Positions 48,881-58,160 of a stretch of DNA of 64,000 nt are shown here, in pieces. Under the pieces are notes generated by a model. It saw nothing but the letters and a program-made list of their open reading frames with translations. It was not told the DNA's origin and searched no databases. Both the position numbers and the translations under genes were made by a program. Numbering within the stretch: the first letter of the stretch is position 1; every line of letters begins with the position of its first letter. The DNA comes from Deltaproteobacteria bacterium. GTDB taxonomy: Bacteria > Desulfobacterota > Desulfuromonadia > Desulfuromonadales > Geopsychrobacteraceae. The DNA lies in contig JAJRQB010000065.1 of assembly GCA_024280485.1 (NCBI GenBank), forward strand, positions 1 through 64,000, written 5' to 3'.

Positions 48881-49747
48881 TTACAGACTCTTGTCTTGTC
48901 TGATCCGTATGAATGATGGAAATTTTGGAATTCCGGATTGGTACTTGTTGTAGAATTTGAAGGTGATAAGTGTGCCGATCTCTGGTGGGTTTTCCCGCTC
49001 GAGATCGCTGAAGCCACTCCCTATTTTGAATTGAGTGCCGTCGTCGAGTCGCACCAGCAAAGCTCCCAGCCTCCCGGCATTTCTGCCTTTCCCTGTCAAA
49101 TGTGCAACGACCGTCGCTTCGTCATCCTGATAGTTTTTAACCTTGAGAATCTCTGCACTACGACCTGCTGTGTAGAGGGCGTCTGGGTTACGTACAATTA
49201 GGCCTTCACCGTCAAGAGCTTACATCCTCTTTAGTTCCAGTTGTAGCTCTGTTTGATCCCGCACTGATATTTGCGGAATAACGAATGCATAATCAGAGGG
49301 GTGCGAAGTAAACCATGTGTTGGCTTTGGCAATACGCGTGACAAAATTACCTGATACTTGTGGAACATCAAAAATGGCGAATTTAAGCTGTAGCCAACCG
49401 TCATGTGGTTGCAGCCGTGTAACGATTGATGCGGTTTGTTCGAATGTGCCTCGACCACCCCAGAGTTCACCTTCCAGCTCAAACCCTGGTAGCTGTGTTG
49501 TAAATTCAGGCGGCGGGAAAAAGATTTTTCCATTTTTAGAGAGCAATCGTTTGCCATCCCAGTATCCACGCACACCGTCCAGCTTTTCGCTCATCAACCA
49601 TCCGCTGATATCTGTCTGTTCGCGGTAAACTCGAGGCAACATCGGCCCTGTCGCTCCGCTCTGTTCAGCCAACAGCAGAAAGCAGAATAAGAGCAAGGCG
49701 ATCTGTGTCAGTGCATTGGATTTCCGATTGAGCTTTTCGGTATTCAT
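48881..49747 (-). pseudogene. ATP-dependent DNA ligase with signal peptide, interrupted by TAA
   Basis: ATG 49747 with GGGAG upstream starts a hydrophobic signal segment (QIALLLFCFLLLAEQSGATG). Then come the ligase motifs: nucleotidyl lysine in SEKLDGVRGYWDG, SKNGKIFFPPP and ELEGELWGG. TAA at 49220-49222 follows LKRM, and the same frame continues DGEGLIVRNPDALYTAG, ILKVKNYQDDEATVV and a complete OB-fold end (FPSFIRIRQ). The full protein would be about 288 residues, normal for the secreted small bacterial ATP ligases. The stop removes motifs IV/V and the OB domain, so the gene should be inactive unless the stop is read through. Confidence 0.8.
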
Positions 49748-49889
49748 TTACTCCCCCCCATGTGGTTTTCGATTGGCAGCGTTCTTTTGTGGCTGTGACC
49801 CTACAGATAATACCAGTAATCTCTTTTCTGAATCTTACATCTGAGATAAAATTACGGGAGATCGTAATAATTCTCGAAGGAATGCTTGC

Positions 49890-50228
49890 ATGCTTCAAAA
49901 ATCTTCCAGTTCGCGGTATCAGGATGTTTATGTTCTAGTCCGGCAGATTCCGTCCGGTTTCGTGACGACCTATGGACGGATCGGGCAGCTTGCAGGATGT
50001 ACTGCGCGTACCGTTGGCTTTGCCATGGCAGCCCTGCCGAGAGGGAGCGATGTCCCCTGGCAACGGGTGATAAATAGTCAGGGGAAGGTTAGTCCGCGTA
50101 GCGATGGTGAAGGGAATATCTTGCAACGGGAGCTACTCGAAGCCGAAGGGGTTGTGTTCAATTGTAATCAGGGCATCGATCTGAAAAGTCACTTATGGAA
50201 TTTTGAAGGCTGCTTGCCGCCACGCTAA
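49890..50228 (+). CDS. Alkyltransferase-like (ATL) DNA repair protein
   Basis: 112 residues of the O6-alkylguanine-DNA alkyltransferase C-terminal domain: VRQIPSGFVTTYGRIGQLAG, TARTVGFAMAALP and VPWQRVINSQGKVSPR. The reactive PCHR is PWQR, so it cannot accept the alkyl group; ATL proteins bind alkylated guanine and hand it to nucleotide excision repair. The 3' end overlaps the convergent MFS gene by 36 bases. Confidence 0.9.
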   Translation: MLQKSSSSRYQDVYVLVRQIPSGFVTTYGRIGQLAGCTARTVGFAMAALPRGSDVPWQRVINSQGKVSPRSDGEGNILQRELLEAEGVVFNCNQGIDLKSHLWNFEGCLPPR

Positions 50229-51407
50229 TCTGCTTAACAGCGCTCCCGTCATAAATGCTGCTCCGAGCAGTATCGAAATCAGTATGACCACTCCATTCCA
50301 TCCCCAGGCTTCATAGAAAAACCCACCACCGGTGCCAGAAATGCTTGATCCCATGTAGTAGGAGAAAAGATAAAGTGACGAAGCTTGGGCACGTGATTGT
50401 CCCGCAAAGGCACCAACCCAGGCCGACGCGATGGCATGGGCGCTGAAAAAACCGATAGTGAATACTACTATACCGCAGACAACCGCGAGGAGTTGCGGTA
50501 GCAGGGTGAGCAGAAGACCGATGGCCATGATGCTCAATGCGCTGAAGAGCATCGGGCTACGACCGTAGCGATCCGTCAGTCGGCCCATGACACTAGACCC
50601 CCCGGCACCGAAAGCGTATGCGAGAAAAATCAACGCAACTTGGGCTTGGCTGAGGATAAATTCAGGTCCGAGTAAGCGGAAACTGACGTAATTATAGAGT
50701 GTAACGAAGCCGCCCATGCAGGTGAAGGCGAGGAAGAAGAGGCAGAGTAGTCCGGGGTTACGCAGGTGTCCAAAGAGTGAGGCACTTAGTTGGCCAAGAT
50801 GTAAAGGTCGCCGAACGAAGTTGCGCGAGGGGGGCAGTAGTTTCCAAAAAAACAGTGCCAGAACCAGACTGAGAATTCCGATGCCAGCAACCGCAACACG
50901 CCAGCTGAAGAGATCGGTTAACCAGGCAGTCAGTATTCGTCCAGTCATCCCTCCGCAGGCGTTGCCAGCAATATAAAGGCCCATCGCACTACTGATGGAG
51001 CGCGGATCTATTTCATCATTTAGATAGGCCATGGCCACTGCAGGGACGCCCGCAAGAATAACTCCTTGGAGCAGACGTAGTGCCAAGAGGTTGGAGAGGG
51101 CGACATCGGCAGCACTTGTCAGCGCAAGAAGGGCTGCAAGGATGACTGAGATCCCCATCAGTTTACGTCGACCCCAGGCGTCCGATATACTGCCGGAAAT
51201 CGGTAGTGTTAAAGCGAGTGCAAAGGTCGCAAGGGAGAGGGACAGGCTGGCGTATGCCGGAGAGATGTCGAATTCGGCGACCAGGTTGGGGAAAAGTGGT
51301 TGAAAGGCGTAAAGGGTCGAGAAGGTTACGAACCCGGCAAAAAACAGTGCCAGGTTTGCACGCCGATATTCACTGCTACCGCGTGAAATATAAATTTTCT
51401 CTGTCAT
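50193..51407 (-). CDS. MFS transporter, YnfM-like
   Basis: 404 residues, 12 predicted membrane helices. DAWGRRKLMGIS and DRYGRSPMLFSA are the two A-like motifs after helices 2 and 8, and ALRLLQGVILAGVPAVAMAY belongs to helix 4-5. The family contains YnfM/arabinose-efflux-like exporters of unknown substrate. No neighbouring regulator or enzyme suggests a cargo. Confidence 0.88.
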   Translation of the reverse strand: MTEKIYISRGSSEYRRANLALFFAGFVTFSTLYAFQPLFPNLVAEFDISPAYASLSLSLATFALALTLPISGSISDAWGRRKLMGISVILAALLALTSAADVALSNLLALRLLQGVILAGVPAVAMAYLNDEIDPRSISSAMGLYIAGNACGGMTGRILTAWLTDLFSWRVAVAGIGILSLVLALFFWKLLPPSRNFVRRPLHLGQLSASLFGHLRNPGLLCLFFLAFTCMGGFVTLYNYVSFRLLGPEFILSQAQVALIFLAYAFGAGGSSVMGRLTDRYGRSPMLFSALSIMAIGLLLTLLPQLLAVVCGIVVFTIGFFSAHAIASAWVGAFAGQSRAQASSLYLFSYYMGSSISGTGGGFFYEAWGWNGVVILISILLGAAFMTGALLSRLAWRQAAFKIP

Positions 51408-51535
51408 TAATCGATCTCTGGTGAATTACAGCTGTTCACTGGGGACAGAGCTTACTCCATATTTGGGCCGATACAAAAGAGATTATTGAGATCAATATTA
51501 CCCTGGTCTGCTGGTGTCTATGTTGTATGATTGGT

Positions 51536-52606
51536 TTAGTTTTGCGTAGCAATAATATCCAGCCAGCCCTCAAAACGCTCGCGCGCGACCCGTGAAAGGA
51601 TGCGGTGGAAGGTTTTGCAGTCATAAAGATAGAGGCAGTGGCGAATAGAGGTGTAGGGGCTGAAGCTGTTGTCGGGATCTTCTGCCAGAAACTCTGTAGA
51701 GTATTCTCTGACCGCTTTCATGTTTTCGAGCAGACTTCTGTGGAGGGTGGACTTTTCGAAATCAGGCGCCAGCTTCAGGATGTCCTGAACGAAACCATCG
51801 ACCTTGTAGTCCTCGAACTCGAAATCTCTAAAAAAGTGACCTGCGACCCGTAGAAAGTTGAAGGCATTGATCAGCTTTTCATTCCTCTCCGTATCAAGCG
51901 TTGTGTCTTCCTCTGTGGTTGAATCTTCAATCGGTTCGACTGTTGCCTGTTGTATCAGTTCCGCGGTCGCGTTGCGGATCTCTTTGAATTCGCGGTCAGC
52001 CAGTTCAAACAGCGCCGACAGCACATTTATCCGTCGCCGCAGGTCATTGGGAATCGATTTTTTGTATTTGATCTTGTGATCCAGGACGCTCCAGGCATCC
52101 TGAATCAAAGAACGGATCTGCACTTCGAAGGTCAGTTGTGCGTAAGGTTGATATTTTGACTTATTTGCCATTTCCTCACTGAGGGCCAAATCCATATGTA
52201 ACCCTTTGTAGCCAAAGGAACCTTCTGTGCTTTCAACGGCAGCAATCTTGTCGGTGACGTCGATGATAGTAAAATGTTTTTGGAGGATTTGAGAAACGAC
52301 CGCAATCTGATCTTCGTAGAGACAAATAATACGGATACCGATCAAATCAGAAATGTAATCCTTTATTTGATAAGCTTGCTCGGCTGATTCTAGTTTACCT
52401 TGATACTTACGGTGGAATTTCTTGATACATTCAGCTTTGTCTTTGATCCGCCCTTCAATTTTTGTGACCTCGCCGACATTTGATTTTTTGATTAGCGCAG
52501 CAACGATGTTGATTTCAGCGTTTTTAGCTTTCTCAAAGAGTGCCCTGTTTTCGTCGTAATATTGATGGAAAATTCGACGTTCAAGTTCAAAGTTGAGAGA
52601 GGCCAC
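51536..52606 (-). CDS. RelA/SpoT-domain (small alarmone synthetase-like) protein
   Basis: 356 residues. The synthetase core runs to about residue 190: EGRIKDKAECIKKF (nucleotide binding), DLIGIRIICLYEDQI, GSFGYKGLHMDL (G loop) and FEVQIRSLIQDAWSVLDHK. No HD hydrolase, TGS or ACT domain. An extra C-terminal region of about 150 residues, with an acidic linker (EPIEDSTTEEDTTLD) near 225-240, has no recognised domain. It probably makes (p)ppGpp; a toxic or phage-triggered relative of the CapRel/toxSAS type is possible but not shown. GTG start at 52606 has AAGGA upstream. Confidence 0.85.
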   Translation of the reverse strand: MASLNFELERRIFHQYYDENRALFEKAKNAEINIVAALIKKSNVGEVTKIEGRIKDKAECIKKFHRKYQGKLESAEQAYQIKDYISDLIGIRIICLYEDQIAVVSQILQKHFTIIDVTDKIAAVESTEGSFGYKGLHMDLALSEEMANKSKYQPYAQLTFEVQIRSLIQDAWSVLDHKIKYKKSIPNDLRRRINVLSALFELADREFKEIRNATAELIQQATVEPIEDSTTEEDTTLDTERNEKLINAFNFLRVAGHFFRDFEFEDYKVDGFVQDILKLAPDFEKSTLHRSLLENMKAVREYSTEFLAEDPDNSFSPYTSIRHCLYLYDCKTFHRILSRVARERFEGWLDIIATQN

Positions 52607-52886
52607 AGGTAAGTCCTTATTCGTAGGAAGAATTCAGTGATCAGATTATAGCACCCATGACAAATATCATGCGCCAAATATTTTATCCTTCCCGCGTGAG
52701 CCAACTTCGATGGTAGACATTCTTTCTACCACCCCGCGCGGTATCACTCTGCCGGGGGAATCAGCTATACCGGTTCGGGGACCAAGCCAAAAATGTCACG
52801 TCGAGATTATTTTGCGCAACGGTTTTTTGTGAGGAGTTCGGGTTGCTGTGGTGGGCGCTGCGTCCATGGAAAAGAGAGATCAGCCT
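52607..52886. other. Spacer with a small palindrome
   Basis: No gene was recognised. TGGTAGA (52711-52717) and TCTACCA (52725-52731) form a 7-bp inverted repeat with a seven-base loop, either an operator or a weak hairpin. Confidence 0.35.
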
Positions 52887-52988
52887 ATGATCGTTTTACG
52901 TTATTCCGTTCTGATACTACTGAGCATTCTGTTGAGTGGCTGCATGCACCACCATGGTGGAGATCATGCCGCTCATCAGGCGTCTTAG
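52887..52988 (+). CDS. Small His-rich lipoprotein
   Basis: A 33-residue frame encodes a classic lipoprotein signal (VLRYSVLILLSILLSGC) and a 12-residue mature tail MHHHGGDHAAHQ plus AS. The lipobox LLSGC predicts lipid attachment at the cysteine. The five-histidine tail could bind a metal such as copper, nickel or zinc. An in-frame ATG at 52866 would extend it by seven residues. The mature part is so short that a truncated longer lipoprotein is also possible. Confidence 0.55.
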   Translation: MIVLRYSVLILLSILLSGCMHHHGGDHAAHQAS

Positions 52989-53030
52989 CTTCTGGGTGGC
53001 GGAGAATAGATTTCTTGGCCGGATGAAATC

Positions 53031-54389
53031 CTAGCGCATCGTGACAAACTCTTCTGATCCGGTCGGATGAATCGCAACCACGTTGTCAAAGTCTACCTTG
53101 GTTGCCCCCATCTTGATTGCAACTGAAAAGCCCTGAATCATCTCATCCACAGCAAAACCGATACCGTGCAATCCGACGATTCTTTCCTCCGTTCCGGCAC
53201 AGATTAATTTCATTTTGCACGGCTGCCGATGTTGGGTCACGGCGGTATACATGGCGGTGAAGTTTGAGGTGTAGATATTGATCTGTTCTTCACCATACTG
53301 AGCAATCGCCTCGGGTTCGGTCAGGCCGATAGTGCCAATTGGCGGATGACTAAAGACGACAGTCGGAATCAGGGTGTAGTCCATTTTGACTTTTCCCATT
53401 TGAGGGTTAAATAACCTCTCAGCGAGTAAGCGCCCCGCTCTAATGGCAACCGGTGTCAATTCAATCCCATTTTCGATCACATCCCCGACGGCATAAATGT
53501 TGTCAGAGGAAGTCGTTTGATATTCATCGACCTTGATGTAACCATCCACCGTTCGTTCAATGTTCGATGCTTCGATATTCATTCCATCGGTTGAGGGGTG
53601 TCGCCCGATAGCCCAGATGATCTGGTCAAAATTATGGGTCTCCCCATTTTCGAGGTGCAGGATCAGACTGCCATCCTTCTCTTTTGTGACTTTCTGCGGA
53701 GTCGCATAGGTATGCAGGGTCGGCCCCTCGTTTTTCATCACCTCCATCAGGGTGCTGACTACAATGGGGTCGAAATTGCGTAATGGGGACTGTTTGCGCA
53801 CAAATAAATGTGTGGAGGAGCCCAGACTGTACAGCATACCGGCTAACTCAACCGCGATGTAACCGGCGCCGACAACGGCGACACGTTTTGGTTGCTCGGT
53901 TAAGGCAAAAAATCCATCTGAATCGATGCCAAACTCAGCGCCTGGAATATCAGGGTGTGTTGGTCGACCTCCTGTGGCGATAAGAATATGCTCTGCAGTA
54001 TATTGTTCACCATCAACTTCAACAGTTTTATTATTGATGAAAGTGGCAAAACCTTTGATCAGAGTGACGCCATTACTCGCCAGAGATTTGTCATAACTCT
54101 GGTGAATACGGCTGATGTAGGCATTGCGATTCTCGACCAGTTTAGGCCAATCGAAAGATTTCAACGTTAGATCAAAGCCATAATCAGGCGCATACAGCTT
54201 GATTGCCTCAGCGACTTGCGCAGCATGCCACATCACTTTTTTGGGTACGCAGCCGAGATTAACGCAGGTGCCGCCGAGTTGCTTTGCTTCGATGATTGCG
54301 ACTTTTGCGCCACGCATTGCGGCTCTATTGGCTGAAGCAATGCCGCCGCTGCCACCGCCAATAGCGATATAATCAAAATGCTGTGCCAT
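53031..54389 (-). CDS. gor: Glutathione-disulfide reductase
   Basis: 452 residues. FAD motif [15 protein letters not shown], redox-active disulfide [22 protein letters not shown](P)-binding [23 protein letters not shown] and the C-terminal catalytic His-Glu region (IHPTGSEE). It reduces glutathione disulfide with NADPH. AGGAGG lies just before the ATG. No glutathione synthesis genes are adjacent. Confidence 0.92.
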   Translation of the reverse strand: MAQHFDYIAIGGGSGGIASANRAAMRGAKVAIIEAKQLGGTCVNLGCVPKKVMWHAAQVAEAIKLYAPDYGFDLTLKSFDWPKLVENRNAYISRIHQSYDKSLASNGVTLIKGFATFINNKTVEVDGEQYTAEHILIATGGRPTHPDIPGAEFGIDSDGFFALTEQPKRVAVVGAGYIAVELAGMLYSLGSSTHLFVRKQSPLRNFDPIVVSTLMEVMKNEGPTLHTYATPQKVTKEKDGSLILHLENGETHNFDQIIWAIGRHPSTDGMNIEASNIERTVDGYIKVDEYQTTSSDNIYAVGDVIENGIELTPVAIRAGRLLAERLFNPQMGKVKMDYTLIPTVVFSHPPIGTIGLTEPEAIAQYGEEQINIYTSNFTAMYTAVTQHRQPCKMKLICAGTEERIVGLHGIGFAVDEMIQGFSVAIKMGATKVDFDNVVAIHPTGSEEFVTMR

Positions 54390-54792
54390 CTTTCCTCCTT
54401 GACCAGATTGCTTGATGCGAAGTGTAGCATTTTTTAATCAATCTCGTGTGAAGTCGGAACTGATTTTTCTGGCAGTCAGTAATAGATATGACATGCGCTG
54501 GTTGTAGCTGACAACAATATATTCATCAGTGTATAAAATATCCATTGATGAATATATCTTCTATTTAACTGAACGATTTGCTCTTGTCCTTGCTAGGTAA
54601 TTTTGTGAATTTTCACGAGGTTATAAGGCGAGGATGACCTTTGGTGAAGTTGGTACCCAAATTGCTGAACAATAACCTGGCATCGCCAAGACAACGACAG
54701 TTCTTGTCCCGAAGTGGTTGTTCACAGTAATATTGCAAGTTAGGCAAACGAATCAGTATCCGGCTCGAATTCAGAAAGAAAAAGGGATCATC
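54390..54792 (+). promoter_or_regulatory. Promoter region of the hydroxyproline operon with 12-bp inverted repeat
   Basis: ATATATTCATCA (54517-54528) is repeated in perfect inverse as TGATGAATATAT (54546-54557). The 17-base spacer contains TATAAAAT, which looks like a -10 element, so a bound dimer would sit across the promoter. GTTGT-N5-ACAAC lies just upstream. No sigma-54 element was found. The leader from here to the hypD start is about 230 bases and holds no gene. Confidence 0.55.
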
Positions 54793-57249
54793 ATGGAAAC
54801 CACCGAACGATTGAAGATTGATCCACAGCGTAAAGCTGCTGCTGAAGGGAACTTCTATCCGGAGCTTAATAGTTCTATCGGGCCGGGGATGAATCCTCGT
54901 ATTCAGCGACTGCGCAAGCTGAGCGTTGAGGCTGAACCCAGCCTGTCGATCGAGCGCGCCTTGCATGAGACTGCATTTTATCGCGAGAACTATGGTAAAT
55001 ATTCGATTCCGGTGCTTCGGGCGTTGAACTTTCTCGATCATTGCCAGAAGAAGACGCTTTATCTAGGTGCTGATGAACTGATTGTTGCTGAGCGTGGCCC
55101 GCGGCCGAAAGCAGTGCCGACCTTCCCCGAGCTGACCTGCCACAGCGTCGAAGATTTTCATGTCCTGAATACCCGCGATCAGCAACGTTACACAATCAGC
55201 GCTGAGGACATTGAAACCTACGCACGTGAGGTGATTCCTTATTGGCAAGGAAAGACGATCCGTGAGCGGATCTTCAGCCATGTGCCGGAAGAATGGCTGG
55301 CGGCATATGAGGCTGGGCTCTTTACCGAGTTCATGGAACAGCGTGCGCCAGGGCACACCGCCCTCGACGGGCAGATCTATCGGAAGGGGATGCTCGACTT
55401 TAAGGTCCAGATTGCGACTGAGATCGCTGTCCTCGATTATTTGAATGACCCCGAAGCGACCGATAAGTTTGAAGAACTCAAGGCGATGGATATCAGCTGC
55501 GACGCAGTGATTCTTTTTGCCGAGCGCCATGCCGAGTTGGCCGAAGAGATGGCGACAAAAGAGACTGATCCGCAACGTGTCGCTGAACTTGAGAAAATTG
55601 CTGCAGTCTGCCGACGGGTACCGGCTCACAAGCCGGAAACCTTTCACGAAGCGATCCAGATGTACTGGTTCGTGCATCTCGGAACCATTACAGAATTGAA
55701 CGGCTGGGATGCGATGAACCCCGGCCATTTCGATCAGCATCTGACACCGTTCTACGCAAAGGAGACCGCTGCCGGAAGTCTGAGCCGCGAACAGGCCAAA
55801 GAGTTGCTCTGCTGTTTCTGGATCAAGGTCAACAACCACCCTGCACCACCTAAGGTCGGTATCACTGCGCGTGAAAGTGGTACTTACAATGATTTCACCA
55901 ATATCAATATCGGCGGCATCACTGGCGAGGGAAAAGACGGAGTCAGTGAGGTTTCCTATCTCATGCTCGAGGTGATCGAGGGGTTGCATGTTCTACAGCC
56001 GGGGAGTTCGGTCCATATCAGCAGCAAGACCCCTGAGCGCTTTTTGAATGCTGCCTGCAAGGTCATTCGTCAGGGCCATGGTTATCCATCCATTTTTAAT
56101 CCCGATATCTATACGGTTGAATTGATGCGTCAGGGGAAATCTTTAAGGGATGCCCGCGAAGGGGGGTGCAGTGGCTGTATAGAGGTCGGCGCTTTTGGTA
56201 AGGAGGCCTATGTTTTAACCGGATATTTGAATGTTCCGAAGGTCCTTGAGGTGACTCTGAACAACGGGATTGATCCGGTTACCGGCAAGCAAGCAGGTAT
56301 GGCCAGCGGTGATCCTTTAGATTTTAAAAATTATACAGAGCTGTATGCTGCCTTCCACAGGCAATTGAATTTTATCGTCGAGACCAAGGTGCGAGTCAGT
56401 AATTACATCGATCGGATGTTCGCAAAATACGCTCCGGCACCTTTTTTATCGGTGGTGATTGAGGATTGCATCAGCAAGGGAAAGGATTACTACGACGGTG
56501 GTCCGCGTTACAACACCAACTACATCCAGTGCACTGGCTTAGGGACCACTACCGATTCGCTGGCCGCGCTGAAGAAGCATGTTTTTGAAGATCAGACCTT
56601 TGGTATCGAGCAGCTTCTTGCGGCGGTCGCGAATAACTTTGAAGGGGAAGAATTTCTGCGTCAGACAATCCTCAATAAGACCCCGTTTTTTGGTAACGAT
56701 GATGATTTTGCTGATGAGATCGCATTACAGATTTACGCTGATCTACTTGAGGCTATCGACGGCAAGCCGAATGTCAAAGGGGAGAGCTTCCACCTCAACA
56801 TGCTCTCAACGACCTGCCACATCTATTTTGGCAAGGTGATGGGCGCCACACCTAACGGGCGTTTTGCCGGAAAATCGATCTCTGATGGGACTTCGCCGTC
56901 CCACGGTGCTGACACCCATGGTCCTTCGGCGGTCATCCGTTCACTGACCAAGCTCGATCATACGATGTCAGGTGGCACTCTGTTGAATCAGCGTTTTCTC
57001 CCCAGCCTGCTTAAGCGGGATGAGGATATCGCCAGACTCGGACAGCTTGTCCGCAGCTATTTTACTCTTGGTGGACATCATATCCAGTTCAATATCGTCG
57101 ATACCGCGACACTCAAAGCCGCTCAGGAGAGTCCTGAGGATTATAAGGACCTGCTGGTACGCATGGCCGGGTATAGCGACTACTTCAACGATATGAATGC
57201 TGATCTTCAGCAGGAAGTGATTGAACGCACAGAGAATGATGCGTTTTGA
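54793..57249 (+). CDS. hypD: trans-4-hydroxy-L-proline dehydratase (glycyl radical enzyme)
   Basis: 818 residues. Thiyl-radical loop GGCSGCIEVGAFGKEAY with Cys about 462 and Glu about 464, and C-terminal glycyl radical motif VRMAGYSD with Gly about 793. EFMEQRAPGHT, TELNGWDA and GTYNDFTNINIGG agree with residues that hold hydroxyproline in HypD enzymes. It removes water from trans-4-hydroxyproline to give P5C under anoxic conditions. ATG 54793 has AAGGG upstream. The activating enzyme is encoded next. Other glycyl-radical dehydratases (glycerol, propanediol) are less likely given these residues. Confidence 0.88.
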   Translation: METTERLKIDPQRKAAAEGNFYPELNSSIGPGMNPRIQRLRKLSVEAEPSLSIERALHETAFYRENYGKYSIPVLRALNFLDHCQKKTLYLGADELIVAERGPRPKAVPTFPELTCHSVEDFHVLNTRDQQRYTISAEDIETYAREVIPYWQGKTIRERIFSHVPEEWLAAYEAGLFTEFMEQRAPGHTALDGQIYRKGMLDFKVQIATEIAVLDYLNDPEATDKFEELKAMDISCDAVILFAERHAELAEEMATKETDPQRVAELEKIAAVCRRVPAHKPETFHEAIQMYWFVHLGTITELNGWDAMNPGHFDQHLTPFYAKETAAGSLSREQAKELLCCFWIKVNNHPAPPKVGITARESGTYNDFTNINIGGITGEGKDGVSEVSYLMLEVIEGLHVLQPGSSVHISSKTPERFLNAACKVIRQGHGYPSIFNPDIYTVELMRQGKSLRDAREGGCSGCIEVGAFGKEAYVLTGYLNVPKVLEVTLNNGIDPVTGKQAGMASGDPLDFKNYTELYAAFHRQLNFIVETKVRVSNYIDRMFAKYAPAPFLSVVIEDCISKGKDYYDGGPRYNTNYIQCTGLGTTTDSLAALKKHVFEDQTFGIEQLLAAVANNFEGEEFLRQTILNKTPFFGNDDDFADEIALQIYADLLEAIDGKPNVKGESFHLNMLSTTCHIYFGKVMGATPNGRFAGKSISDGTSPSHGADTHGPSAVIRSLTKLDHTMSGGTLLNQRFLPSLLKRDEDIARLGQLVRSYFTLGGHHIQFNIVDTATLKAAQESPEDYKDLLVRMAGYSDYFNDMNADLQQEVIERTENDAF

Positions 57250-58160
57250 CTCAGCCTCAACCCCTCATCTTCGACATCAAGCGTTACTCGATTAACGACG
57301 GCCCCGGTATCCGCCTGACGATCTTCTTCAAGGGTTGCCCTTTGAGCTGTCGTTGGTGTCATAATCCTGAAAGCCTTTCGATGCGGACACAGAAGCTCTA
57401 CACCAGGAGCAAATGCATCGGCTGCGGCGAGTGCGTCAAGGCCTGTCAGAATCAGGCTTGCCTTCTGGGGAAGGGGGGGATCGTAACGGATGCCGAGCGC
57501 TGTCAGGTCTGCGGAGCCTGTGCCGAGGCTTGTCCTAGCTTGGCGACCGAGATGTCGGGCCGGTCTTATTCTGTTGCAGAGTTGATGGGGATCATTGAGA
57601 AGGAGATTCCCTTCTTCGACCAGTCGGGTGGTGGGGTGACCTTCTCAGGTGGCGAGCCTTTGATGCATACTCCGTTTTTACTTGAGCTTCTCAACGCCTG
57701 CGGAGAACAGCAGATCCATCGTGCGGTTGATACCTCTGGCTATGGCAAAACCACTGATCTGGTCGCAATCGCCGAACAGGCAGATCTCTTCCTCTTCGAT
57801 CTCAAACTGATGGATGCCGAGCGACACCGGGAATTCACCGGAGTCGATAACAGCTTGATTCTCGATAACTTAAAAGCCCTCGCTACGACCGGCGTACAGA
57901 TTGAAATACGTGTGCCTCTGATCGCCGGACTCAATGACGATCGGCAGAACCTGGAACAAATGGCCACATTTGTAGCGCAATTACCTGGACCGCGGCCAAC
58001 ACTCAGCTTCCTGCCGTTTCATAATATAGCCGAAAACAAGTACCCTAAGCTTGGACAGATTTACGATGTTTCCGAGATGGCAGTTCCGGGGACTGAGCGC
58101 TTGCAGCAGGCCGTTGATATCTGCGCCGACCACGGCTTGATCGCGAGCGTTGGCGGATGA
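57246..58160 (+). CDS. hypE: Glycyl-radical enzyme activase (radical SAM)
   Basis: 304 residues. GCPLSCRWCHNPES holds the CX3CX2C cluster-binding set, followed by two ferredoxin-type cysteine groups (CIGCGECVKAC and CQVCGACAEAC) and FSGGEPLM. It uses SAM to install the glycyl radical on the dehydratase encoded upstream. The start is TTG at 57246 overlapping the hypD TGA; no ATG lies close by. Its TGA overlaps the next gene by four bases. Confidence 0.92.
   Translation: MTQPQPLIFDIKRYSINDGPGIRLTIFFKGCPLSCRWCHNPESLSMRTQKLYTRSKCIGCGECVKACQNQACLLGKGGIVTDAERCQVCGACAEACPSLATEMSGRSYSVAELMGIIEKEIPFFDQSGGGVTFSGGEPLMHTPFLLELLNACGEQQIHRAVDTSGYGKTTDLVAIAEQADLFLFDLKLMDAERHREFTGVDNSLILDNLKALATTGVQIEIRVPLIAGLNDDRQNLEQMATFVAQLPGPRPTLSFLPFHNIAENKYPKLGQIYDVSEMAVPGTERLQQAVDICADHGLIASVGG

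Noticed and set aside
51408-51535. Part of a REP-associated transposase element
   Set aside because: A GGGGACAGAGC-like string caught the eye, but there is no inverted partner or transposase gene nearby.
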